From Luteimonas panaciterrae (GTDB lineage: Bacteria > Pseudomonadota > Gammaproteobacteria > Xanthomonadales > Xanthomonadaceae): a stretch of 64,000 nt of DNA. This document shows, one piece after another, positions 10,485 through 19,509 of the stretch (positions are counted from its first letter, which is position 1; the number at the start of each line of letters is the position of its first letter). The translations under genes were made by a program, and so were the position numbers. The notes under the pieces are model-generated. The model did not search any database. It had not been told where the DNA came from and saw only the letters and a list, made by a program, of their open reading frames with translations. The stretch is taken from assembly GCF_020511115.1 (NCBI RefSeq), contig NZ_JAJAVH010000007.1, positions 496,001-560,000 of the forward strand, given 5' to 3'.

Positions 10485-11404
10485 GACACGCCCTCCTCGT
10501 CCGCTTCCGCCGCCGGCGCCTCCTTTGCAACACTCGTACTCGCCGCAGGCGCCGTGTCGATTTCCGCGAGCGGGCCGAACAGATCGTGCTGCGCGGGAGA
10601 CGAAGCAAGACCAGCCTGCAAGCGGGCAAGCGCATCGCGCATCGCGTACAGCGGATCGTTCATCAGGAAGCCGGCCAACCGCGCATGCCATCCCGGCCAG
10701 CGCGTGGCCAGGGCATCCAGGTCGCCATCGGCCGGGCCGCCCTCGCCGCCACGCGCGACGAAAGCGGTTTCGCACAAGGCATTGCGCCAGCCGAGTCCCG
10801 ACAAGCGCAACGACAGATCGATCAGTGCGGCATACCACGAGGCATACGTGGTCGCATCGAGCCCGCCCGCCTTGGCCCGCGCGCGCCCACGCAAGAGCAC
10901 GGCATGATCGACCGCCGCGGGCAACTCCGGATGCCGCGGCGCCATCGCAGCGGCCGCGCGCGCGATTCGTTCCGGATCCTCGGGAATCGGCGCGATCTCG
11001 CCGCAACGCGGCCACGCCGCGGTTTCGCCGGCGTTGCACCAGGGCGTGGCGGTGGCGATCGAGGCATCGCGCGCGAAGCACGCCGTCAGCTGCATCGCCC
11101 ATCCCGGCATCGGGATCGCATCCGGCGCGAGCACGATGACATCGGCATCGCCGCAGGCCTTGAGCATTTCGTCGAGGTGCGCGACCTGTCCGATCGATCG
11201 CTGCCGGCGCGTGTAGTCGGCGGACAATCTGGTCTGCGCGATCCAGCGCTCGATCACGGCATAGCCGCGCGGACCGCATTGCGCATCGTCCGCCAGCCAG
11301 ACCTGCGTGCCGGCGGGCGTGTTGGCTTCGAGCGCGCCGAGACAGGTGTCGAGCGCGACGTCGTCGGCCCCGACCGGCAGCAGCACGACCGGGAGATCAG
11401 TCAT
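10481..11404 (-). CDS. Glycosyltransferase family 2-like protein
   Basis: The 307-residue protein has a degenerate GT-A core: an N-terminal VVLLPVGADD strand, an LADDAQCGPRG segment, and DADVIVLAPDAIPMPGW where a DxD would be expected. The C-terminal quarter is Ala-rich and probably disordered. It lies between gspD and the coupled GT2 gene. It could be a partner or an inactive paralogue of the downstream transferase. Confidence 0.65.
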   Translation of the reverse strand: MTDLPVVLLPVGADDVALDTCLGALEANTPAGTQVWLADDAQCGPRGYAVIERWIAQTRLSADYTRRQRSIGQVAHLDEMLKACGDADVIVLAPDAIPMPGWAMQLTACFARDASIATATPWCNAGETAAWPRCGEIAPIPEDPERIARAAAAMAPRHPELPAAVDHAVLLRGRARAKAGGLDATTYASWYAALIDLSLRLSGLGWRNALCETAFVARGGEGGPADGDLDALATRWPGWHARLAGFLMNDPLYAMRDALARLQAGLASSPAQHDLFGPLAEIDTAPAASTSVAKEAPAAEADEEGVS

Positions 11405-11425
11405 GCGGCGCCCCGGTCTTCCGCA

Positions 11426-13654
11426 TTATTTCTTCCGCTTGGGCTGGAGGGGTTCCATCGCGCGGAAGCGGCGGCTGTATTCGTCGGTGAGCGCGTTGGC
11501 TTCTTCCGGGCTGCGGACGATGGTGGGCGTGATCAGCACGATTGTTTCGGTGCGCTCGGTGGTCGAGTGCTGCCCACCAAACAACCCACCGATGATCGGA
11601 ATACGACTCAACCCCGGAATTCCGTTGGAACCGCGATTGACCGAGTCACCGATCAAGCCTGCAAGCAGGACGGTATTGCCGTTTTGCACCGCGGCTTCCG
11701 TCTTGAGTCTGCGCGTTGAAATACGGACGTTCGGATTTTGCTCGGTCGGTTCGCTGGATGGCTGACTGATTTCTTGAACGATATCGAGAAATACGATGCC
11801 GTCCTTGGTGACGCGTGGGCGCACCTTGAGAATTGTGCCCGTATCGAGATACTGCACCTGATTGTATGAAGTGCTGGTTCCGACACCAGTATTGACCGAG
11901 GTCGACACGATCGGAATGCGTTCGCCGACATTGAAGGTTGCCTCGGCATTGTTCCGCACGAATACCGAGGGAGTTTGCAGAATCTGGACATCGGTTACCT
12001 CGTCCAGAGCCTTGATGACCGCAGCGGCATCGTTCTTGACCAACTGCCACAAAACTCCGCCGCCTGCGGTACCGGCACCAACGACGGCGCCCAGCGTGCT
12101 CCATTTGCTTGGTCCGCCTTGACCTGGCTGCGGGAACGGCCCGATACCGTTATCGGTCATGCCTTTCTCGAGGTACCAGCTCACGCCCCACTCAAGATCG
12201 CCCTTGAGCTGCACCTGCACCACTTGCGCCTCGATGTGCACCTGCGACGGCATGATGTCGAGCCGTTCGATGACGTCCCTGATCGAATTCCAGGCACTGC
12301 CGGTGCAACGCACCAGCAAGGTATTGGTTTCATCCACCGCCGAAACACCGACACGCTCGCCTTCCACTTCCAGCGTGACGCGGCCATTGCCGCCCTGGCG
12401 GGGGCTGAGCGAAAGCGACCCGCTGCCCAAACCGCCGCCGCCCGAGCTTCCGCCTCCAAGGGAATCGCCGCCGGTCGAGGCCGAACTCAGTCCCGAGTCG
12501 TTGTCCACGCCACCGTCCTTGATCTCGGTGGGCGACAGCCCCGGCATCAGGGAGGCGCTGCCGCCGCCTTGATCGCCGCCGCCACGACTTCCACTGCTAC
12601 CGAAAACATCGGCCAGCCGGTCGGCGAGATCCTTCGCCTTCACGTATTTCAATTCGTAGGAGAACAACTGCGCGCCTGCACCGGCGCCATCGATGCGCTC
12701 CAGCCACTGCTGGATCTGGTCGAGATAATCCGGCTGCGGCGTGATCACCAGCACCGCGTTGGCGCCTTCCAGCGGCATGAAGCGGAACATGCCGGCGACC
12801 GGGGTCTTGCTCTGCTCGCCGAAGACTTTTTCCAGGTCCTGCACCACCTTGCTGGCCTTGCCGGTCTGCAGCGGGAACACGCCGACCGACATGCTCGACA
12901 TCCAGTCGACGTCGAAGATCTGGATGGTGCGCAGGTAATTCTCGAGTTCGGTGCGGCTGCCGGCGACGGTGATGACGTTGCGGCCGGAATCGACGTTGAC
13001 GATCGAGCCCTGGCGCGCATACGGCTTGAGGATCTTCTCCATCTCGGTCGCGGAGATGTACTTCAGCGGCACCACGCGTGATTCGAAGCCGCGCGCGTTG
13101 GCGGCCGAGCCCGTGCGCGGCGCGACCGCGCCGGTCGAGACGGCCTGATCGGCGGGCACGATGTTGTAGCGGCCGTCGCTATAGATCAGGCGCGCGTTGT
13201 TCCAGCCCAGCACCATTTCCAGCACCGACAGCGCTTCGGCCGGACTGACCGGCTTGCCGGTGTTGAGTGTCACCGTGCCCTGCACGCCGGGCGCGATGAC
13301 GTAGTTCTGGCCGAGCATGTCGCCGAGGATGGCCTTGGCGACCGCCTGCAGCGATTCGCCTTCGAAATTGAACGTGGCCGAGCCTGTGGTGCCGCCGAGA
13401 CTGGGCGGCGTGGAGGCGGCGATTTCGCGATTGATGGCCTGACCGGTGCCGCGACGGATCTGCGGACGCGCACCGCCGGTCTCGCGGTTGTCCTTGCGGA
13501 TGTCGCGCGGAGCACTGCTCCCCTTGTCCTGGTCGGTCTCGCCGGCGGCCGGCGCTTCCACGGTATTGTCGCGACGCACGTTCGGCGTCGGCACCGTCGC
13601 GCAGCCCGCGAGCAGGGTGATGAGGAAGGCGACACAGAAGGAACGAACATTCAT
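11426..13654 (-). CDS. gspD: Type II secretion secretin GspD (XpsD)
   Basis: GspD forms the outer-membrane channel of the type II secretion system. The 742-residue product is a lipoprotein by its N-terminus (LLAGC, Cys18), as in XpsD. N-domains follow (about 90-420), with a Gly/Ser-rich insert in N3 (about residues 350-410). The C-terminal secretin domain includes the signature GIPGLSRIPIIGGLFG near residue 690. I placed the start at the ATG at 13654, which begins the signal peptide; the frame is open further upstream but overlaps gspN. It is the last gene of the operon. Confidence 0.95.
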   Translation of the reverse strand: MNVRSFCVAFLITLLAGCATVPTPNVRRDNTVEAPAAGETDQDKGSSAPRDIRKDNRETGGARPQIRRGTGQAINREIAASTPPSLGGTTGSATFNFEGESLQAVAKAILGDMLGQNYVIAPGVQGTVTLNTGKPVSPAEALSVLEMVLGWNNARLIYSDGRYNIVPADQAVSTGAVAPRTGSAANARGFESRVVPLKYISATEMEKILKPYARQGSIVNVDSGRNVITVAGSRTELENYLRTIQIFDVDWMSSMSVGVFPLQTGKASKVVQDLEKVFGEQSKTPVAGMFRFMPLEGANAVLVITPQPDYLDQIQQWLERIDGAGAGAQLFSYELKYVKAKDLADRLADVFGSSGSRGGGDQGGGSASLMPGLSPTEIKDGGVDNDSGLSSASTGGDSLGGGSSGGGGLGSGSLSLSPRQGGNGRVTLEVEGERVGVSAVDETNTLLVRCTGSAWNSIRDVIERLDIMPSQVHIEAQVVQVQLKGDLEWGVSWYLEKGMTDNGIGPFPQPGQGGPSKWSTLGAVVGAGTAGGGVLWQLVKNDAAAVIKALDEVTDVQILQTPSVFVRNNAEATFNVGERIPIVSTSVNTGVGTSTSYNQVQYLDTGTILKVRPRVTKDGIVFLDIVQEISQPSSEPTEQNPNVRISTRRLKTEAAVQNGNTVLLAGLIGDSVNRGSNGIPGLSRIPIIGGLFGGQHSTTERTETIVLITPTIVRSPEEANALTDEYSRRFRAMEPLQPKRKK

Positions 13655-13664
13655 TGCGTGCACT

Positions 13665-14456
13665 CTATGGGTTCTGGCCCGGCTGCGGCGGCCGTTGTTG
13701 CGCTTCCTGCCGCAGCTTGGCGCGGCGGGCTTCGATGCGCTTGCGGATGGCTTCGATCTGTTGCTGCGTGGCGGCGTCCTGCGCGGCATCGGCCGGATTG
13801 GGATTGGGCGGCACGTCGGCGCTTTGCGGCGGCGGGCGTGGCGGCGGCACCTGGTTCACGGCGGGCGATGGCACGGGTTGCCCCGGAATCGGGGGCGGCG
13901 GGGGCAGCGGAGGCGGCGCCGCGATCGCCGTCGGCGGTTCACCACCGGTGCCGTTGAAGACGCGCAATTCGAGCTTGCGTTCGCCTTCCGGTCCATTGAA
14001 GACCGCGCTGCGCGTATCGACCGAAGTCAGATGCCAGTTCGGCGCGGCCTTCGGCGCGTCGCCGACTTTCACGCGCATGGGTTCGCCGGTGCCGTCGGGC
14101 GTCTGCAGGATCGCCATCTGGAAATCCGGTGTGCGCAGGACGCTGGTGAGCACGTAATCGAAGGCGTTCGCCTTGCTCGCTTCCTCGCCTTCCGGGTTGA
14201 TGGTGAAAGGCTGTGGACGGCGATCGTCGGTGAACAGCGGGCGTTCGCCGATGGCGGCGTATTGCGGTAAGGGGCCGAGGCGCTCGGGTACCTTGGCGAC
14301 CGGCTGCGGCAGGCGACCGGCCAGTGTCGGATCGTCCTCCAGCGTCGCCACCTTGCCGCCGATACCGATCAGCGCGAACACCCACATGCCGAGCGCCCAC
14401 AGCGCCAGCCCGCCCAGCAGCCAGGTCTTGGCGCCTGCCGTTTCAACCCGGCGCAT
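13665..14456 (-). CDS. gspN: Type II secretion protein N (XpsN, GspC-like)
   Basis: This is an inner-membrane connector of about 263 residues. One membrane segment (about 12-34) is followed by a periplasmic HR-like region (about 95-170) and a Pro-rich stretch (about 180-225), then a charged helical C-terminus. In Xanthomonas, XpsN stands between XpsM and XpsD and replaces GspC as partner of the secretin; gene order here is identical. ATG at 14456 has GGGAGG at good distance. A GTG six bases upstream overlaps that ribosome site. Confidence 0.82.
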   Translation of the reverse strand: MRRVETAGAKTWLLGGLALWALGMWVFALIGIGGKVATLEDDPTLAGRLPQPVAKVPERLGPLPQYAAIGERPLFTDDRRPQPFTINPEGEEASKANAFDYVLTSVLRTPDFQMAILQTPDGTGEPMRVKVGDAPKAAPNWHLTSVDTRSAVFNGPEGERKLELRVFNGTGGEPPTAIAAPPPLPPPPPIPGQPVPSPAVNQVPPPRPPPQSADVPPNPNPADAAQDAATQQQIEAIRKRIEARRAKLRQEAQQRPPQPGQNP

Positions 14457-15102
14457 TGACACCTCCCGGTCCTGGTCCAGGGGGATTCGAATTCGGGGCC
14501 GGCTGCGCCGGTGCCGCCGCCGGCTGCAGATAGCCGTAGAGATCGAAACTCACGTCCAGGCCCGCACCCTGTCGCGATTGCTGCTGGGCGACGAAGAAAT
14601 TGGTGGAGAGGATGTTCAGATTGTCGACGAACAGACGCGGCGAGCCGTTTTCCAGTGAATACAGCACGGTCGCCAGCTCGGCATTGCCGCAGCGCAGGCG
14701 CACCTGCACGACTACGCGCGGGAAGCGCTGCGGACGAGAATCGGTGGTCGGCGAGCGGTTCTGGATCGCGCAGCTCTTGTTGCCCGGGCTCGCTTCTCCA
14801 ACCGCGGTTTCCAGACGCTGCACCAGGCTCGCCGTCGCCAGTTCCGGGCTGCGCTCGGTCATGAATCCGGGAACGCGGCTGGATTGCAGCTGCAATTCCT
14901 GCAAGCGCCTGCGCACCTGCGGTTCCTGTTTCAGCTCCATCCGCGCGCGCAGATCACGCTGTTGCAGCGAGGCGATCTCCTCGTTGACTTCCAGCATCGG
15001 CGCCGTCCACCACGGGTGGACGAGCACGAAATAGGCCAGCGCCAGCACGCCGACGAGAATGCCCAGGGCCAGCCAGCGGTCGCGCTCAGGGCGTTCGGAC
15101 AT
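14443..15102 (-). CDS. gspM: Type II secretion protein GspM (GspMb type)
   Basis: The 219-residue bitopic protein has one membrane span (about residues 10-30) and a coiled-coil start (30-75), then a periplasmic ferredoxin-like half containing FPRVVVQVRLRCGN and LFVDNLNIL. GspM works with GspL at the assembly platform. It overlaps gspL by 17 bases and gspN by about 14, supporting one mRNA. The C-terminal Pro/Gly-rich tail is variable in this family. Confidence 0.88.
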   Translation of the reverse strand: MSERPERDRWLALGILVGVLALAYFVLVHPWWTAPMLEVNEEIASLQQRDLRARMELKQEPQVRRRLQELQLQSSRVPGFMTERSPELATASLVQRLETAVGEASPGNKSCAIQNRSPTTDSRPQRFPRVVVQVRLRCGNAELATVLYSLENGSPRLFVDNLNILSTNFFVAQQQSRQGAGLDVSFDLYGYLQPAAAPAQPAPNSNPPGPGPGGVNAPG

Positions 15103-16276
15103 CGACGGCTCCCGGTTGCGATTTGGCGGCGTCGGTGACCGCGAGTTCGGCGGTCAGGGTGAAGCGGTCGCGGTGCGTGCGCGGATCGGGCTGCAGCGCG
15201 CCGGTCAGCGCCGGCTGGCGCCACAGCTTCGAACCCTCCAGCTTGATCACCAGCGCCGAGGCTTCGCTGCTCTGCCCGATCAGCGTCAGGCGCGTGTCCT
15301 CGATGGCAAGCTTTTCGACGTAGGTGGTATCGGGCAGGCGGCGCGCGAGTTCGTCGATCACCTCGACGGCGGTCGGCCGGCCCGCGCGTGCGTCCTGCAG
15401 GAAACGCAGGCCTTCGACCCGGTCGATCAGCTGACGCTTCGCGGCGGCGGCCTGACGCGCCTGGCTGCCGTGCTGATCGGCTTCGCGCTTGAGTTCGGCG
15501 GCGACCTCGCGACGGTTTTGGAGGATCTGCCACAGCCCCACGCCGAAGGCGAGCAGCGCGACGACGATGAAGACGTGGTTCCAGACCCGCCACGGATCGC
15601 TGCGCCGGCGGCGCTGCCCGTCCGTCAACAGATTGATGCCGAGCGCGCGACCCTCGCCGTCGACGACGTCCACACCGGCGAGCGTGGCCCCGAGCGGGCC
15701 GAGCGCGGCGAGCGCCTTGTCGAACGTCGCGCGCGGGACGACGACGAGTTCGACGTCGAGCTGATCGCCGCGGCGCGCGATGACACGCGCGTCGTAATGC
15801 ACATCGGAGGCGGCGAAGGGGGTCTGTCGATCGATTTCGAAAGCGACGACGTCGCGCAGGCGGTCCGCGGCTGCGGCCGGCAGGGTGAGCCGCCGCCTGA
15901 GGCCGGCGCTTGCCGGCAGCAGCAGCCAGCGCGGCAGATCGACGATGCGCTGGGCGAGCAGTTCCGCCAGCGGGTCGTCGGTACCGATCTCCGTGGCGCC
16001 GCCAGCCTCGGGCGCCCAGGGGATCTGCCCGAGCTCCTCGTTGCCTTCCCCGCGCTGTAGCAGCAGATGCAGGTCGGCGCCGTCATGGCGAAACAGCAGG
16101 CGCTCGTGGGCGAGGCCGAACAGGGCGCGCAAGCGCGCCGGCAGCCAGCTCGCCAGCGCTTCGGTCCACCAGGTCCAGAACCCGTTGAACCCCGGACGCA
16201 GGCGCCCGCCGACCCGTCCGAACCTTTGTCGGAACGAGCCTGGCGACGCGCTCGTGTTGTCGACCGCGGACATCAT
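15086..16276 (-). CDS. gspL: Type II secretion protein GspL (XpsL, PilN-like C-domain)
   Basis: GspL couples the GspE ATPase to the inner-membrane platform. The cytoplasmic actin-like part spans about 55-215. A single membrane helix (about 234-250, FIVVALLAFGVGLW) and a periplasmic PilN-like domain follow. I chose the ATG at 16276, which overlaps the gspK stop in ATGA and has GAGGGAG upstream. An ATG at 16300 lacks a ribosome site and overlaps gspK further. Confidence 0.9.
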   Translation of the reverse strand: MMSAVDNTSASPGSFRQRFGRVGGRLRPGFNGFWTWWTEALASWLPARLRALFGLAHERLLFRHDGADLHLLLQRGEGNEELGQIPWAPEAGGATEIGTDDPLAELLAQRIVDLPRWLLLPASAGLRRRLTLPAAAADRLRDVVAFEIDRQTPFAASDVHYDARVIARRGDQLDVELVVVPRATFDKALAALGPLGATLAGVDVVDGEGRALGINLLTDGQRRRRSDPWRVWNHVFIVVALLAFGVGLWQILQNRREVAAELKREADQHGSQARQAAAAKRQLIDRVEGLRFLQDARAGRPTAVEVIDELARRLPDTTYVEKLAIEDTRLTLIGQSSEASALVIKLEGSKLWRQPALTGALQPDPRTHRDRFTLTAELAVTDAAKSQPGAVDVRTP

Positions 16277-17151
16277 CGCGGAATGGCTCCCTCTTCCCAT
16301 CGCAGTGCCAGATAAGCGGATCCCGGCACAGTACCGATCCCCGCACGCACAACGGCCTTCAGCACTGCCTGGCGGCCATCCCGGAGCCGCGCGCGGCTGA
16401 CGATACTATACGTACCGGTGCCGCCACCCAACAGCGCGGAGTCGTCGAGGTCGCCAGGCTTGGGCTGGGTTTGCTTGCGGCGTGCCAGGATCGGCGCCGC
16501 ATCCACACCCAGTGCTTGCAGTACTTCGGCCGGCGCGTAGTTTGGATCAGGGCGCATCTGCCCGCTGTATACAGTGAGCAGCGGCGCCACCTTGGCGTAG
16601 AGCTGCGGCGTCATCCCCAGCACCTGTTCCACCTCGGCGACGGTATCGAAAGGCGCGTCCTTGGCGCCGTACGGCAGGCCCGCCGACGCGTAATCCGGGT
16701 CCTCGGCGCCGCCCTGAGGCTGAGTGAGGTTGTCGATATCGCGCCAATCGGCGATCGCGGCGGCGAGCCGGTCGGCTTCCTGCTTGTCGGTGCCGAGCAC
16801 CACGAACAGCTGGCTCAGGAACGGCACGTCGGCGGTGTTGAGGTCGACCTTGCCGGATTCGTCGACGATGCTGACTTCCACCTGCGCATCACCGAACGCC
16901 CAGGGATAAGGCCGGCCGTCGGGCTTCCAGCGCAGGCGCGGATCGTTCTCGAACACCCGCGTCAGCGCGTACTCCAGACCGGCGCGTGCGGCCTGTCCGA
17001 CCACCACTTCCTGATCCAGCGATCGCGCCTGCAGACGCTCGATGCGCGCGGAGAACGCGAATGCGGCGACCAGCGTGGCCAGCAGCGCGATGATCCACAT
17101 CACCAGCAGCAGGGCGACGCCGCGCGCGCGCGCGGCCGGAGCGTTCCTCAT
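16273..17151 (-). CDS. gspK: Type II secretion minor pseudopilin GspK
   Basis: The 292-residue tip pseudopilin has a short leader, a cleavage glycine at 11 (RG/VALLLVMWI) and a hydrophobic helix. Like other GspK proteins it lacks Glu at position 5 of the mature helix. The large globular domain includes SKVDLNTADVPFL-like helix-hairpin sequence (SGKVDLNTADVPFL), the usual T2SSK domain. It caps the I-J-K tip complex. ATG at 17151 overlaps the gspJ stop. Confidence 0.93.
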   Translation of the reverse strand: MRNAPAARARGVALLLVMWIIALLATLVAAFAFSARIERLQARSLDQEVVVGQAARAGLEYALTRVFENDPRLRWKPDGRPYPWAFGDAQVEVSIVDESGKVDLNTADVPFLSQLFVVLGTDKQEADRLAAAIADWRDIDNLTQPQGGAEDPDYASAGLPYGAKDAPFDTVAEVEQVLGMTPQLYAKVAPLLTVYSGQMRPDPNYAPAEVLQALGVDAAPILARRKQTQPKPGDLDDSALLGGGTGTYSIVSRARLRDGRQAVLKAVVRAGIGTVPGSAYLALRWEEGAIPR

Positions 17152-17840
17152 CGGAACACCCCCGGCGCCTGATTGCCCGCCTGCGGCAACGACACCACCA
17201 GCCGCGGCCATTGGCCGGCGACCTTGCTTTCGATGTCGATCGACACCTGCACCGGCAGCCGGTCCGGCGTCTCCCACTTGTCGACCCACTCGTCGAGCTT
17301 GTTTTCGGCGTTGAGGCCGCGATAGCGCATCTTCACGGACACCAGGTCCGGCACCATCGGTTCGGGTGGACGCGGCTGCCGTTCTTCCGCCACCGTGTTT
17401 CCCACCACCGGCGCGAAGGACACCACCAGCTTCGCCTGTCCGCCGTCGTCGATGACGCGGATGTCGTGCAGATGCGGGCCGCCACGGCCGAGATAGTCCG
17501 GCAGGTCGGCGACGAAACGCATGTGATCGGATTCGCCGATGAAGCGGGTTTGCTCGCCGGTGCTGGTATCGATGGCGAATCCGATCAGCAGCGCTGAGGT
17601 GATGCGGCGGCGCAGGAAGCCTTCGACGGCGCGCATGCGCTCGTTCTGCTCGGAAATGAGTTCGCCACGCTGCTTGGTCGCGGTCGCCGCGCGCACCGTG
17701 GCGAAGGCCACGGCCAATCCCGCCGCCAACAGCGTCGCCGCCAGCAGCACTTCGATCAGCGAGAAGCCGGAAACCTGGCGCCGGCGCGCATGCGCGCGTC
17801 GCGAAGCCCGGATCGATGTTCTGCCGAATCGCGGATTCAT
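17148..17840 (-). CDS. gspJ: Type II secretion minor pseudopilin GspJ
   Basis: This 230-residue prepilin has a basic leader and a type IV cleavage site (Gly25/Phe26, GFSLIEVLLA with Glu at +5). The C-terminal beta-rich domain contains PVVGNTVAEERQ and the terminal PQAGNQAPGVFR. It belongs to the pseudopilus tip. ATG at 17840 overlaps the gspI stop as ATGA. Confidence 0.92.
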   Translation of the reverse strand: MNPRFGRTSIRASRRAHARRRQVSGFSLIEVLLAATLLAAGLAVAFATVRAATATKQRGELISEQNERMRAVEGFLRRRITSALLIGFAIDTSTGEQTRFIGESDHMRFVADLPDYLGRGGPHLHDIRVIDDGGQAKLVVSFAPVVGNTVAEERQPRPPEPMVPDLVSVKMRYRGLNAENKLDEWVDKWETPDRLPVQVSIDIESKVAGQWPRLVVSLPQAGNQAPGVFR

Positions 17841-18310
17841 GGCGTCACGCTCTGCGTCATGTCCGGCGTGGCCAGGCGCAGCGTTTCCAGCGACAACTGC
17901 CGCCCCGGCCCACCGTCGCCCCACTGCACCGTCAAGGCCAGCCGCAGCAGATGCGGCGCGCCAGGATTCTGCAACGCGTCCTGCCGCGGGCGCAGCGGAT
18001 CGGTGTAATCGCTGATCTGCATCGTCCAGCGATATTTGCCGTCGTCGAACTCGCCATCGCGCGCGCCCGGTTGCAACACCTCGCCAACGCCGGTTTGCGC
18101 GAGCAGCGATTGCGCATGCAGCGCCGCGCGCCCCGCATCGGCGGAATCCCGCACCTGCCGCGCCGAGCCGGACAAGGTGCCGAGCAACAGTGTCAGCGCG
18201 AGCGCCAGCACCGCGAAGGCGATGATGATTTCGATCAGAGTGAAGCCGGTTTGCTTCCCCTTTGCCGAATGCCGCACGCGCGCGGCAGCCCTCCCCATTC
18301 CGTGTTTCAT
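17837..18310 (-). CDS. gspI: Type II secretion minor pseudopilin GspI
   Basis: This 157-residue prepilin has cleavage site Gly22/Phe23 in GFTLIEIIIAF and Glu at mature position 5. The small C-terminal domain includes YRWTMQISDY, typical of T2SSI. ATG at 18310 overlaps the gspH stop as ATGA. Confidence 0.92.
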   Translation of the reverse strand: MKHGMGRAAARVRHSAKGKQTGFTLIEIIIAFAVLALALTLLLGTLSGSARQVRDSADAGRAALHAQSLLAQTGVGEVLQPGARDGEFDDGKYRWTMQISDYTDPLRPRQDALQNPGAPHLLRLALTVQWGDGGPGRQLSLETLRLATPDMTQSVTP

Positions 18311-18873
18311 GGCGGCACCGTTTCCGCGCGCCACGACTTGACCTCTCCGGTCAACCAAGCGACATCGACATTCCAGCCTGCGCGCTTGACGACCAGTTGC
18401 ACGCGCCCGCCGGTGGAAGCGCCGTCGGCGAAGAACACGATCGCGCCCTGTCCGCGACTGGGCTGCACTTCACGCGCGCCGAAGAAGCGGATCGAGATCT
18501 TGTCGGAGATGCGTCCCTGGCGTCCGGCGGCGCCTTCCCAGGTGTGCTCGCTCGGGCTGATGACGAAACGCTGCGGCGTGCCGGTGGCGATCGCCTGCGC
18601 GCGCGCGAAGCGCAGGTTGGCGGCCACATCCTGCGTCGCCGAGCGCAATTGCATGCGCTCGAAACCACCGGTCACCGCCATCACGCCGAGCAAGGCGGCA
18701 CCGGCGATGATCGCCATCACCACGATGATTTCGATCAGCGTGAAACCGCGCTGATGTCCGTCGAAGGCATTGTGCGATCGCAGCACAGCGGTGGCGGGCA
18801 AGGGACGCTCCCCCGATGTCCGCACTGCGGCAACCGGTTCCCTACCCTGCCAATCCCGGCTGCCGAATTTCAC
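18307..18873 (-). CDS. gspH: Type II secretion minor pseudopilin GspH
   Basis: The prepilin helix RGFTLIEIIVVMAII and the C-terminal GspH domain (QDVAANLRFARAQAIATGTPQ) are clear. The start is not. I use the GTG at 18873, three bases after the gspG stop, which gives 188 residues but an unusually long leader of about 43 residues. A GTG nearer the helix (about 14 residues before the cleavage glycine) would give a normal leader but has no obvious ribosome site. Confidence 0.85.
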   Translation of the reverse strand: MKFGSRDWQGREPVAAVRTSGERPLPATAVLRSHNAFDGHQRGFTLIEIIVVMAIIAGAALLGVMAVTGGFERMQLRSATQDVAANLRFARAQAIATGTPQRFVISPSEHTWEGAAGRQGRISDKISIRFFGAREVQPSRGQGAIVFFADGASTGGRVQLVVKRAGWNVDVAWLTGEVKSWRAETVPP

Positions 18874-18875
18874 GT

Positions 18876-19307
18876 TTACTCGAACTTGATGTCGCCCTTG
18901 ACGCTGTCGCCGCCGGCCTGCTTGTCGGCGCCGAGACTGACCAGATCGAAAGGCTTGTTGTCGCCGGGCACCTTGTATTCGATCGGCGTGCCCCACGGAT
19001 CCTTCAGATCCGCTTCCTTCGCATACGGACCGAGCCAGTTGTTGGCGCCGCCGGGCTGCGTGATGAGATCGTTGAGCGAAGCGGGCAGGTTGCCGGTGTC
19101 CATCTGATAGGACTGGACCTTCTCGGCCAGGGTCTGCACCTGTGCCTGCGCGAGCTTGAATTTCGCCTTGTCGCCGCCGCCCAGGATTCTGCTGGCCGCG
19201 AACGCGACGATGCCGCCGATCAGCACGGTGACGATGATGATTTCGATCAGGCTGAAACCCGCCTGTGCCGAACGCGGGGAGCCGGGGAAGGAACGTGAAC
19301 GCCTCAT
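18876..19307 (-). CDS. gspG: Type II secretion major pseudopilin GspG
   Basis: This is the main pilus subunit, 143 residues, with cleavage at Gly17/Phe18 (GFSLIEIIIVTVLIG). The T2SSG globular part carries the calcium-site region DPWGTPIEYKVPG. I chose the ATG at 19307 because AGGA lies eight bases upstream; ATGs at 19316 and 19337 are less well placed. A 200-base gap with a hairpin separates it from gspF, so it may have its own promoter or RNA processing. Confidence 0.95.
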   Translation of the reverse strand: MRRSRSFPGSPRSAQAGFSLIEIIIVTVLIGGIVAFAASRILGGGDKAKFKLAQAQVQTLAEKVQSYQMDTGNLPASLNDLITQPGGANNWLGPYAKEADLKDPWGTPIEYKVPGDNKPFDLVSLGADKQAGGDSVKGDIKFE

Positions 19308-19396
19308 CGCTTGCATCCTAAAAAGTTGTCGGGTCAAAAACTGTCAACAAAACCTGTCAAATACGGCGCCTGGCCGCCAGGAACGCCGAAGTCTCG

Positions 19397-19419
19397 CATT
19401 TCCCGCCAGCCGGGAAATG
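19397..19419. promoter_or_regulatory. Perfect hairpin between gspF and gspG
   Basis: CATTTCCCG and its complement are separated by five bases, with no T run after it on the minus strand. About 50 bases downstream (minus strand) are two TTGACA hexamers 13 bases apart, just before gspG. The hairpin may be a processing or stabilising element for the mRNA of the abundant major pseudopilin; function is inferred. Confidence 0.55.
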
Positions 19420-19509
19420 ACCGAACCTGAATTCCAGATGTTGGATCGACGACCGGGCAAATGGTTCATCGCCCGGACGGCCGTTCTGTCCCCTGAATAC
19501 GGCACGGCG

